From CAZJFH01 sp964545205 (lineage in GTDB: Bacteria > Pseudomonadota > Alphaproteobacteria > Rhodospirillales > Magnetospirillaceae): a stretch of DNA of 5,428 bases. The translations under genes were made by a program, and so were the position numbers. The notes under the pieces were generated by a model that saw nothing but the letters and a program-made list of their open reading frames with translations, did not search any database and was not told the DNA's origin. Shown in pieces: positions 1 through 4,760 of this stretch. The stretch covers positions 1 through 5,428 of the forward strand of contig CAZJFH010000128.1 of the NCBI GenBank assembly GCA_964545205.1. The letters are read 5' to 3'. Numbering within the stretch: the stretch's first letter is position 1; each line of letters starts with the position of its first letter.

Positions 1-67
1 GGCCATCCACGTGTTTCCGCCTGCGGTCAGTTCCCGACAGGAGTGCGACCGCGCCGCGTGGATGGCC
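1..67. repeat. 11-bp perfect inverted repeat, 45-nt spacer
   Basis: GGCCATCCACG at 1-11 is the exact reverse complement of CGTGGATGGCC at 57-67. The left arm begins at the first base of the window, so the repeat may extend further left. The right arm shares its last six bases with the left arm of the hairpin at 62-85, so the two structures cannot form together. There is no gene in 1-139 that I can support. The repeat could be part of a terminator region, a small intergenic repeat unit or a regulatory structure; the sequence alone does not decide. Confidence 0.4.
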
Positions 68-85
68 GGGACTTCGCCCGGCCAT
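62..85 (-). terminator. Strong 9-bp hairpin, possible terminator of the minus-strand unit
   Basis: ATGGCCGGG (62-70) and CCCGGCCAT (77-85) form a perfect, very GC-rich stem around the six-base loop ACTTCG. It lies about 55 bp past the stop codon of the small membrane protein that ends at 140, where a terminator would be expected. No T-run follows on either strand, so it is not a classical intrinsic terminator. In high-GC genomes such stems often act without a clear T-tract or protect 3' ends. Terminator is therefore an inference from position and stem strength. Confidence 0.4.
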
Positions 86-139
86 GACGACTTCAAGGGC
101 CGGATACGCCGATCGGTTCAAATCAACGGCGGAGCGGCA

Positions 140-328
140 TCACTTCGCGCGGCAGGTCTTGAAGCCGAAGGGCAGGTAGGCCGGGCACCAGCCGATGGCG
201 GCGGTGAGCAGCGGCACGACGCCGATCCAGCCCCAGGGGGTCTGCGGCCCGACGAACACCAGCGAAATCAGGACCAGGCCGACGATGACGCGCAGCGCGC
301 GGTCGATGGTGCCCATGTTGACGTTCAT
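140..328 (-). CDS. Small inner-membrane protein, DUF2892 (YgaP transmembrane-domain) family
   Basis: This is a 62-residue protein, the usual size for stand-alone DUF2892 members. It starts with a short polar segment containing GTIDRALRV (residues 6-14), typical of the family. Two predicted membrane helices follow, at about 12-27 and 33-48, joined by a short PQTPWGW turn. It ends with the family's GWCP...FGFKTC tail, with cysteines at 48 and 59. In YgaP the same domain anchors a rhodanese (sulfur-transfer) domain to the membrane; here no rhodanese domain is attached and the function is unknown. The start ATG is supported by a GAGAGGAT ribosome binding site 8 bp upstream. It follows the Crp/Fnr-type regulator by 104 bp on the same strand and may be co-transcribed with it or controlled by it. 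The two cysteines might be redox-active or bind a metal, but this is speculation. Confidence 0.87.
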   Translation of the reverse strand: MNVNMGTIDRALRVIVGLVLISLVFVGPQTPWGWIGVVPLLTAAIGWCPAYLPFGFKTCRAK

Positions 329-335
329 TGCTTCG

Positions 336-343
336 ATCCTCTC
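336..343 (-). promoter_or_regulatory. Ribosome binding site of the DUF2892 gene
   Basis: Read on the minus strand this is GAGAGGAT, a good match to the anti-Shine-Dalgarno sequence, with about 8 bases between it and the ATG at 328. It supports the short 62-residue reading over the overlapping frames. Confidence 0.65.
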
Positions 344-355
344 GTGAAGTCTGCG

Positions 356-372
356 CGGAACACCGCGTTCCG
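356..372. promoter_or_regulatory. Inverted repeat CGGAAC-N5-GTTCCG in the regulator/DUF2892 gap
   Basis: A perfect 6-bp inverted repeat with a five-base spacer (ACCGC) lies 28 bp upstream of the DUF2892 start and beyond the stop of the Crp/Fnr-type gene. It could be a protein-binding operator controlling the small membrane protein, or an RNA hairpin of 6 bp with a 5-base loop separating the two cistrons. It does not match the FNR (TTGAT-N4-ATCAA) or CRP (TGTGA-N6-TCACA) consensus. A lone TTGAT half-site occurs nearby at 382-386 without a partner arm. Confidence 0.4.
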
Positions 373-432
373 TTGCCGCGATTGATAGCGCGGCCGCGCC
401 TGCCTTTCCGTGACCAAGTCACACAGGCGCGC

Positions 433-1104
433 TCAGCGGTCGCGCCGGGCCAGTTCGGCCAGTGCCGCGCGGTCGCGCACGTCGATGCGGCCGCGATGCA
501 GGGCGACCAGGCCGCGGCGCTCGAAGTCCTTGAGCTGGCGGCTGATCACCTCGCGCGCGGTGCCCAGTTCGATGGCGACGTCCTGGTGCGTGCCCTTGAT
601 GGTGCCGTCGGGCCCGCCGCGCTCGACCAGGAACTGGGCCAGCCGCATGTCGATGCGCCCGAACGCCACTTCCTCGATCAGCATCAGCAGGTCGGAGATG
701 CGCGTCGCGTAGGCGGAGAACACGAACTTGCGGAACTCGGCCGAGCGCGCCAGCAGCGCCTCGAAGCTCGCCGCCGAGATCACCACCGCGCGCACCGCGT
801 TTTCGGCGATGCCTTCGGCGCCGTAATCCTCGTGGGTCAGCAGGCAAGAGGTGGTCAGCACGCAGCTCTGGCCGGGGTCGACGCGGTAGAGCACGATTTC
901 GCGCCCGCTCTCGGAGACCTTCTGGACGCGCACCGAGCCGTCGATCACCAGCAGGTAGTTGCTGCAGGCGCCGCCTTCCTGGAACACCACCGTGCCGGCG
1001 GGGACCGTCACCACCTTTGCGGCGTCGAGCAGCGTGCGCCGCGCGGCGTCGTCGAGCCGCCGCAGCGCCGGGAAGTTTCCGATCCAGTCGTCCTGTGCCT
1101 TCAT
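433..1104 (-). CDS. Crp/Fnr-family transcriptional regulator
   Basis: This 223-residue protein has the standard Crp/Fnr length and layout. A cyclic-nucleotide-binding-like beta-barrel spans about 12-115 (VPAGTVVFQEG at 34-44, LLVIDGSVRV at 51-60). A long dimerisation helix covers about 116-162, and a winged helix-turn-helix covers about 165-212 (THQDVAIELGTAREVISRQL at 172-191, then FERRGLV and a wing HRGRIDV). It is a cytosolic DNA-binding dimer that would activate or repress promoters in response to a signal. The ligand pocket is atypical: where Crp has the GE...RS cassette, this protein has GQSCVLTTSC (78-87) and no arginine-serine pair, so cAMP binding is unlikely. The amino-terminal cysteine cluster of FNR is absent, so it is not an oxygen-sensing 4Fe-4S FNR of the usual kind. 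Cysteines 47, 81 and 87 are present. The ATG at 1104 gives the family's normal amino terminus; longer in-frame starts run into the divergent gene. No clear Shine-Dalgarno precedes it. Confidence 0.93.
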   Translation of the reverse strand: MKAQDDWIGNFPALRRLDDAARRTLLDAAKVVTVPAGTVVFQEGGACSNYLLVIDGSVRVQKVSESGREIVLYRVDPGQSCVLTTSCLLTHEDYGAEGIAENAVRAVVISAASFEALLARSAEFRKFVFSAYATRISDLLMLIEEVAFGRIDMRLAQFLVERGGPDGTIKGTHQDVAIELGTAREVISRQLKDFERRGLVALHRGRIDVRDRAALAELARRDR

Positions 1105-1122
1105 CGCACGCCATATTGCCTG

Positions 1123-1150
1123 CGCCGCCACGAAGCTGCTAGTGGCTGCG
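1123..1150. promoter_or_regulatory. Imperfect 28-bp dyad, candidate operator
   Basis: CGCCGCCAC (1123-1131) and GTGGCTGCG (1142-1150) are inverted copies with 8 of 9 positions pairing, around a 10-bp centre. The dyad lies close to the middle of the divergent gap. Crp-family regulators often control their own divergent promoters through such sites, so this is a plausible binding site for the neighbouring regulator or another factor. In DNA this rich in G and C, chance dyads are common, and the link is inferred only from position. Confidence 0.3.
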
Positions 1151-1159
1151 GGAACCGCA
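1147..1159 (+). other. Short 5'-leader hairpin before the phytase-like gene
   Basis: TGCGG (1147-1151) and CCGCA (1155-1159) are perfect inverted arms around GAA. They would form a 5-bp stem just upstream of the ribosome binding site if transcription starts to the left of it. The left arm overlaps the end of the 28-bp dyad, so this could equally be a small DNA operator. Confidence 0.25.
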
Positions 1160-1165
1160 CCATAC

Positions 1166-1170
1166 GGGAG
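1166..1170 (+). promoter_or_regulatory. Ribosome binding site of the phytase-like gene
   Basis: GGGAG sits 8 bases before the ATG at 1179. It supports that start, which also gives a complete signal peptide. Confidence 0.65.
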
Positions 1171-1178
1171 ACGCGCGC

Positions 1179-2111
1179 ATGCGCAAACCGTCATCGCTGA
1201 TCGCCCTCCTTGCCGCGCTGCTGCTGCCGGCCGCGGCGTCGGCCGAAATTTCGGCGACTTCGATGGTCCTCGACGCCGGCGCTCCCGAGCGGAGCCGGTT
1301 CGGTCGGCTGGAATGGCGCGGCAGCCTGCGCCTGAGCGGCCTGGGCGATTTCGGCGGCCTCTCGGCACTGCTGTACGAGGACGGCGTCCTTACCGCCGTC
1401 AGCGACAAGGGCAACTGGTACGGTCTGCGCCCGTGGTTCGAGGGCGGCCGCCTCGCCGGCGTCGCCCTGGTCGGGGCGGGCAAGCTCGCCGGCCCGGACG
1501 GGGCGCCGATCGACGACAAGTTCGGCGCCGACGCGGAAAGCTTAGCCAGGCTCGACGGCGGCATCCTCGTCGCCTTCGAGCGCGACCACCGGCTGTGGCG
1601 CTACGACGGCCTCGACGCGCTGCCGGCGCCGGTCGCCACCCCGGAACAGGCGAAACGGCTGCCGTCCAACGGCGGCCTGGAAGCGATCACCGAACTCGCC
1701 GACGGCCGGCTGCTGCTGCTGTCGGAAGAGGGCGGCGACGCGCGCGCCGTCGCCGGCTGGATCGGCCGGCCCGGCGACTGGCGGCCGGTCGCCTGGCGCC
1801 GCACCGGCGAGTTCAAGCCGACCGCCGCCGCCGTGCTGCCGGACGGCCGCGTCGTCGTGCTGGAGCGGCGGTTCAGCATCCTCGGCGGCGTCGGCGCGCG
1901 CCTGTCGGTGGTCGACCCGGCGGAACTGGTGGCCGGCGCGACCCTGTCGGGCGGCGAACTGGCGCAATTCGGGCCGCCGCTGGCCATCGACAATTTCGAG
2001 GGGCTCGCGGCGGCGACCGGCACGGGGGGCGAGACGCTGCTCTACATCGTCTCGGACGACAATTTCTCGCCGCTTCAATCCACCCAGATGCACGTCTTCG
2101 TCCTGCACTGA
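1179..2111 (+). CDS. Exported 'esterase-like activity of phytase' family protein
   Basis: This 310-residue protein has the family's usual length. It begins with a clear Sec signal peptide: positive MRKPSS, a leucine/alanine core, and probable cleavage after ASA at residue 22, so the mature protein should be periplasmic or secreted. The rest reads as beta-propeller-like blades of the Phytase-like (PF13449) family: DFGGLSAL (57-64), AVSDKGNW (73-80), VAFERDHRLW (131-140), NGGLEAI (164-170), LADGRLLLLSEE (173-184), LPDGRVVVLERRFS (220-233), DNFEGLAA (271-278) and VSDDNFSP (291-298). The repeated SD/N, FER and DNFEG acidic motifs are the family's hallmarks. Members are annotated by similarity to phytase/esterase folds, but no substrate is established, so phosphate-ester hydrolysis is only a possibility. 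It is divergent from the Crp/Fnr-type gene. One TTA leucine codon (residue 122) stands out against the otherwise GC-rich codon use. It seems to be a single-gene unit. Confidence 0.88.
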   Translation: MRKPSSLIALLAALLLPAAASAEISATSMVLDAGAPERSRFGRLEWRGSLRLSGLGDFGGLSALLYEDGVLTAVSDKGNWYGLRPWFEGGRLAGVALVGAGKLAGPDGAPIDDKFGADAESLARLDGGILVAFERDHRLWRYDGLDALPAPVATPEQAKRLPSNGGLEAITELADGRLLLLSEEGGDARAVAGWIGRPGDWRPVAWRRTGEFKPTAAAVLPDGRVVVLERRFSILGGVGARLSVVDPAELVAGATLSGGELAQFGPPLAIDNFEGLAAATGTGGETLLYIVSDDNFSPLQSTQMHVFVLH

Positions 2112-2115
2112 AGCC

Positions 2116-2152
2116 ATAGCGGCGGTTATTCCCGAGGCGCTATTGCTCCTTT
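2116..2152 (+). terminator. Weak terminator-like hairpin after the phytase-like gene
   Basis: ATAGCG (2116-2121) and CGCTAT (2138-2143) are perfect inverted arms around a 16-base loop, beginning 4 bp past the stop codon. The T-rich stretch TTGCTCCTTT (2143-2152) follows. The position and T-rich tail fit a rho-independent terminator, but the stem is short and the loop long, so termination may be partial. Confidence 0.4.
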
Positions 2153-2180
2153 GCCGGCCGGCTCGATAGCCTGCTGTCGA

Positions 2181-2194
2181 CGCCCCGCGGGGCG
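2181..2194. repeat. 14-bp perfect GC palindrome in the leader of the kinase gene
   Basis: CGCCCCGCGGGGCG is its own reverse complement. It lies about 20 bp before the kinase ribosome binding site and could fold as a leader hairpin or be a protein-binding palindrome. It may also be a chance product of base composition. A second, 10-bp palindrome GCCGGCCGGC occupies 2153-2162. A poor promoter candidate, TTGCTC (2143-2148) with TAGCCT (2167-2172) at 18-bp spacing, lies just upstream. Confidence 0.3.
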
Positions 2195-2213
2195 CCCTGT
2201 GCCACGGTTCGGC

Positions 2214-2217
2214 GAGG
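2214..2217 (+). promoter_or_regulatory. Ribosome binding site of the hybrid kinase
   Basis: GAGG stands 6 bases before the ATG at 2224. It is short but well placed, and supports this start. Confidence 0.5.
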
Positions 2218-2223
2218 CCTCGG

Positions 2224-3783
2224 ATGAGTGTGACCGCAAGCGAAGCGACCGCCGCCACCCCGGCGCTCGAACCAGCGACCTATCGCTCGGTGCTCGACGC
2301 CGCGCAGGAGGCGGTCGTGGTGTTCGACCTCGACGGGCGGACGCTCTATCGCAACACCGCCTACGAGCGGCTGTTCGGGCGCCAGAACGGCGACTGGAAC
2401 GAACACCGCCGGCACTTCGCGCCCGCCGCCCAGATCGTCATCGACACCGAACTGGAGGCGGCGTTGCGCCGCGGCGAGAGCTGGGAAGGCGCGCTCGACG
2501 CCGTCGACGGGGCCGGCCGGCCGGTGTCGGTGTGGAACCGCGCCGGGGTCGCCCGCGACACGGACGGCCGAGCCCTGTACCGGTTCTGGTCCCTGCGCGA
2601 GCATTCCCGCCAGCATGCCGCCGAGGAGGACCTGCTGCGCGCCAAGGAGGCGGCGGAGCGCGCCAACCAGGCCAAGACCCGCTTCCTCGCCGCCGCCAGC
2701 CACGATCTGCGCCAGCCGCTGCAGGCGCTGGGCATGTTCGTCGAGGTGCTGGCCGGCCGCGACCATGACGCCGCCGATCAACGCATCATCGAAAAGATCC
2801 GCGACTCGGTGAACGCCACCGAGTCGCTGCTGTCGGCGCTGCTGGACATCTCGAAGCTAGAGGCCGGGCTGGTCGAGCCGTCGTTCGGGCGCTTCGACGT
2901 CGCGCAGGTGCTCGAGCGGCTGACCAGCGAGTTCGAGCCGCAGGCCGAGCGGGCCGGGCTGGCCTTGCGGGTGGTGCCCTGCGGTCTCGGGGTGCGCAGC
3001 GACCAGGCGCTGCTGGAGCGCATCCTGCGCAACCTGATGGCCAACGCGCTGCGCTACACCGAGACCGGACGCATCCTGCTCGGCTGCCGGCGCCGCGGCA
3101 GCGTGCTCAGGATCGAGGTCTGGGACACCGGCTGCGGCATTCCCGCCGATCAGCTCCAGGCGGTGTTCCGCGAATTCCACCAGCTCGGCAACCCGCAACG
3201 CGACCGCCGCCAGGGGCTCGGCCTCGGCCTGGCGATCGTCGAGCGGCTGAGCCGGCTGCTGGACCATCCGGTGACCGTGCGCTCGACGCTCGGCAAGGGC
3301 ACCTGCTTCGCCGTCGAGGTGCCGCTGGCCGGGCCGGTGCCGGGCGAGCGGCCGGTCCAGCTCGACCTCGCCATGGGGACCCGTCCGGCGCTGATCGCGC
3401 TGATCGACGACGAGCCGGATGTGCTCGAAGGCGTGCGCATGCTGCTGGAGAGCTGGGGCCACCGCGTGGTCACCGGCGAGGAATGCTGCGGCGTCGCCGA
3501 ACAGTTCGCCAGCCGGCGGGCGGTGCCGGACCTGGTCATCGCCGACTACCGCCTGCGCAACGGCACCACCGGCGGCCAGGCGATCCGCCAGCTGCGCGGC
3601 CGGCTCGGCGCCGAGTTCCCGGCCATCATCCTGACCGGCGACACCGCCCCCGAGCGCCTGCGCATGGCCAAGGCCAACGGCCACGGCCTGCTGCACAAGC
3701 CGGTGCAGCCGGCGGCGCTGCGGGCGGCGATCGACGAGGCGCTGTCGCGGCGCGGGCGGCCGGGGCGGACGGGGCGGCGCTAA
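2224..3783 (+). CDS. Cytosolic hybrid sensor histidine kinase (PAS-HisKA-HATPase-REC)
   Basis: This 519-residue signalling protein has no membrane segment or signal peptide. Domains in order: a PAS sensor (about 18-125, starting YRSVLDAAQEAVVVFDLDGR); a charged alpha-helical linker (126-152); HisKA (about 150-215) with H-box AAASHDLRQPLQAL and phospho-acceptor His160; HATPase (about 255-368) with N-box RNLMANALRYT (269-279), G1 DTGCGIP (301-307), the REFHQLGN region (316-323) and G2 GLGLGLAIVERL (331-342); and a receiver (about 388-506) with acidic Asp395/396, phospho-acceptor Asp441 in VIADYRL, Thr471 and Lys492 in LHKP. All catalytic positions look intact. It should autophosphorylate on His160 and pass phosphate to Asp441, then probably to a separate phosphotransfer or response-regulator protein, because it has no DNA-binding output domain. 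The H-box type and domain order resemble soluble hybrid kinases such as NahK/ErcS of Pseudomonas, from memory only. The PAS domain lacks the cysteine motif of LOV photosensors; its ligand is unknown. No response-regulator gene lies in the window. Confidence 0.94.
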   Translation: MSVTASEATAATPALEPATYRSVLDAAQEAVVVFDLDGRTLYRNTAYERLFGRQNGDWNEHRRHFAPAAQIVIDTELEAALRRGESWEGALDAVDGAGRPVSVWNRAGVARDTDGRALYRFWSLREHSRQHAAEEDLLRAKEAAERANQAKTRFLAAASHDLRQPLQALGMFVEVLAGRDHDAADQRIIEKIRDSVNATESLLSALLDISKLEAGLVEPSFGRFDVAQVLERLTSEFEPQAERAGLALRVVPCGLGVRSDQALLERILRNLMANALRYTETGRILLGCRRRGSVLRIEVWDTGCGIPADQLQAVFREFHQLGNPQRDRRQGLGLGLAIVERLSRLLDHPVTVRSTLGKGTCFAVEVPLAGPVPGERPVQLDLAMGTRPALIALIDDEPDVLEGVRMLLESWGHRVVTGEECCGVAEQFASRRAVPDLVIADYRLRNGTTGGQAIRQLRGRLGAEFPAIILTGDTAPERLRMAKANGHGLLHKPVQPAALRAAIDEALSRRGRPGRTGRR

Positions 3784-3813
3784 ACCTCGGTGCTACCACC
3801 TTCTGTCGCGTCC

Positions 3814-3831
3814 TGGCCGGTCACCGGGCCA
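3814..3831 (+). terminator. GC-rich hairpin after the kinase gene
   Basis: TGGCC (3814-3818) pairs with GGCCA (3827-3831). Two further G-C pairs inside close a TCA loop, with one bulged G at 3826, giving a 7-bp stem 30 bp past the kinase stop codon. No T-run follows. It may slow or end kinase transcription before the dehydrogenase gene, or form part of that gene's leader if the two are co-transcribed. Confidence 0.33.
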
Positions 3832-3889
3832 AAGGGAGCGTTGCCGGCGCCGCCGGACGCCGCCACCTGTAGCGGGATTTCGGCCGCAC

Positions 3890-3896
3890 AGGAGGG
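3890..3896 (+). promoter_or_regulatory. Near-perfect ribosome binding site of the dehydrogenase
   Basis: AGGAGGG ends 6 bases before the ATG at 3903. It is the strongest Shine-Dalgarno sequence in the window and implies efficient translation. It fixes the start and so confirms the long amino-terminal extension. I see no convincing promoter boxes in 3784-3889. Confidence 0.85.
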
Positions 3897-3902
3897 TTCG
3901 CC

Positions 3903-4760
3903 ATGCCCGAGGGACAGGGCTTTCCGCCGCAGCACCAGCCGCGCCAGCCCGGCATCGAGAGCGAGATGCGGCCACGGCCGCTCGCCGAGGCCGAGGGCTA
4001 TCGCGGCAGCGGCAAACTCGACGGCAAGGTGGCGATCGTCACCGGCGGCGACAGCGGCATCGGCCGCTCGGTCGCCATTCATTTCGCCAAGGAGGGCGCC
4101 GACGTCGCCGTCGTGTATCTCGACGAGCACGACGACGCCGCCGAGACCAGGCGCCACGTCGAGGCCGCCGGCCGGCGCTGCCTGACCATCGCCGGCGACG
4201 TCGGCGACGAGGCGTTCTGCCGCCGCGCCGTCGAGGAGACGGTCAAGGCGTTCGGGCGGCTGGACGTGCTGGTCAACAACGCCGCCGAGCAGCACATGGC
4301 CGACTCGATCGAGGACATCAGCGCCGAGCAGCTCGAACGCACCTTCCGGACCAACATCTTCGGCTACTTCTTCATGGCCAAGGCGGCGCTGAAGCACCTG
4401 AAGGAGGGGGCGGCGATCGTCAACTGCACCTCGATCACCGCCTATCGCGGCAGCGGCCATCTGGTCGACTACGCCTCGACCAAGGGCGCCATCGTCGCCT
4501 TCACCCGCTCGCTGGCCCAGCAGCTCGCGGCCAGGAACATCCGCGTCAACGGCGTCGCGCCGGGGCCGATCTGGACGCCGCTGATCCCGGCCAGCTTCCC
4601 GGCCGAGAAGGTCGAGAAGTTCGGCACCAAGGAGCCGCTGGGCCGCGCCGGCCAGCCCGACGAGGTGGCGCCGAGCTTCGTGTTCCTGGCCTCCAGGGAC
4701 GCCGCCTACATGACCGGCCAGGTCCTGCATCCGAACGGCGGCGAGATCATCGGCGGATGA
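3903..4760 (+). CDS. Short-chain dehydrogenase/reductase, YghA/general stress protein 39 type
   Basis: This 285-residue soluble NAD(P)-dependent oxidoreductase has a classical SDR core from about residue 40. The cofactor loop is TGGDSGIG (47-54), the adenine-ring motif is NNAA (125-128), and the catalytic tetrad is Asn151, Ser177, Tyr190 and Lys194 (YASTK at 190-194). Next come the VNGVAPGPIWTPL segment (215-227) and a carboxyl end HPNGGEIIGG. The first 40 residues are an extension, with QHQPRQPGIESEM (10-22), that marks the subfamily including Escherichia coli YghA and Bacillus general stress proteins of this kind; ordinary SDRs start near the TGG motif. The substrate is not known; aldehydes, ketones or sugars are possible. 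Arg55 after the glycine motif hints at NADP, but Asp74 near the end of the second strand hints at NAD, so cofactor preference is open. Relatives are often stress-induced. Its stop overlaps the start of the next gene by 4 bp. Confidence 0.94.
   Translation: MPEGQGFPPQHQPRQPGIESEMRPRPLAEAEGYRGSGKLDGKVAIVTGGDSGIGRSVAIHFAKEGADVAVVYLDEHDDAAETRRHVEAAGRRCLTIAGDVGDEAFCRRAVEETVKAFGRLDVLVNNAAEQHMADSIEDISAEQLERTFRTNIFGYFFMAKAALKHLKEGAAIVNCTSITAYRGSGHLVDYASTKGAIVAFTRSLAQQLAARNIRVNGVAPGPIWTPLIPASFPAEKVEKFGTKEPLGRAGQPDEVAPSFVFLASRDAAYMTGQVLHPNGGEIIGG
4757..4760 (+). other. ATGA stop/start overlap, probable translational coupling
   Basis: The four bases ATGA contain the start ATG of the exported protein and the TGA stop of the dehydrogenase. 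The only upstream Shine-Dalgarno-like bases are a poor GCGAG at 4741-4745. Ribosomes finishing the dehydrogenase therefore probably restart here, so the two genes should be expressed together. Confidence 0.7.

Larger units (their letters stand above)
1105..1178. promoter_or_regulatory. Divergent promoter region between the regulator and the phytase-like gene
   Basis: These 74 bp separate the starts of two genes read in opposite directions, so they should hold both promoters. No convincing sigma-70 boxes are visible. The best on the plus strand is TTGCCT (1116-1121), then 18 bp, then TAGTGG (1140-1145), which is weak. On the minus strand a CAATAT (1114-1119) sits only 8-9 bp from the regulator's ATG. 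If it were a -10 box the regulator mRNA would be nearly leaderless, which would fit its lack of a ribosome binding site. Both are low-confidence readings. Confidence 0.4.

Noticed and set aside
357..361. GGAAC as the -35 element of an alphaproteobacterial general-stress (EcfG) promoter; also GGAAC at 1151-1155
   Set aside because: No CGTT-type -10 element follows at the required spacing of about 16-17 bp on either strand at either place.
382..386. FNR-like half-site TTGAT upstream of the DUF2892 gene
   Set aside because: The matching ATCAA arm is absent at the required spacing, so it is not a recognisable FNR or Dnr box.
388..399. 12-bp palindrome GCGCGGCCGCGC
   Set aside because: It is perfectly symmetrical, but made only of G and C in GC-rich DNA, with no flanking feature that gives it meaning.
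328..1200. 290-codon plus-strand open frame across the Crp/Fnr-type gene
   Set aside because: The minus strand encodes a complete Crp/Fnr protein there. The plus-strand product is rich in His, Ala, Arg and Gln and resembles no protein family.
1105..1368. Longer version of the Crp/Fnr-type protein with up to 88 extra amino-terminal residues
   Set aside because: The extra residues are arginine/proline-rich, overlap the start and signal peptide of the divergent gene, and extend far beyond the normal family length.
959..2119. 386-codon plus-strand open frame overlapping the regulator and the phytase-like gene
   Set aside because: It is mostly a shifted reading of the phytase-like gene, very arginine-rich and without a ribosome binding site. 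The frame starting at 1179 has a signal peptide and family motifs.
2857..3696. 279-codon open frame on the minus strand, opposite the kinase
   Set aside because: It is a shadow of the kinase coding sequence: Ala/Gln/His/Gly-rich, without domains, and lying wholly inside a gene with intact catalytic motifs.
3780..4730. 316-codon open frame on the minus strand, opposite the dehydrogenase
   Set aside because: The plus-strand dehydrogenase has unmistakable motifs throughout. The antisense translation is low-complexity (Gly/Ala/Asp/Leu/Val/Arg-rich) with no recognisable domain, as expected from GC-rich coding DNA read backwards.
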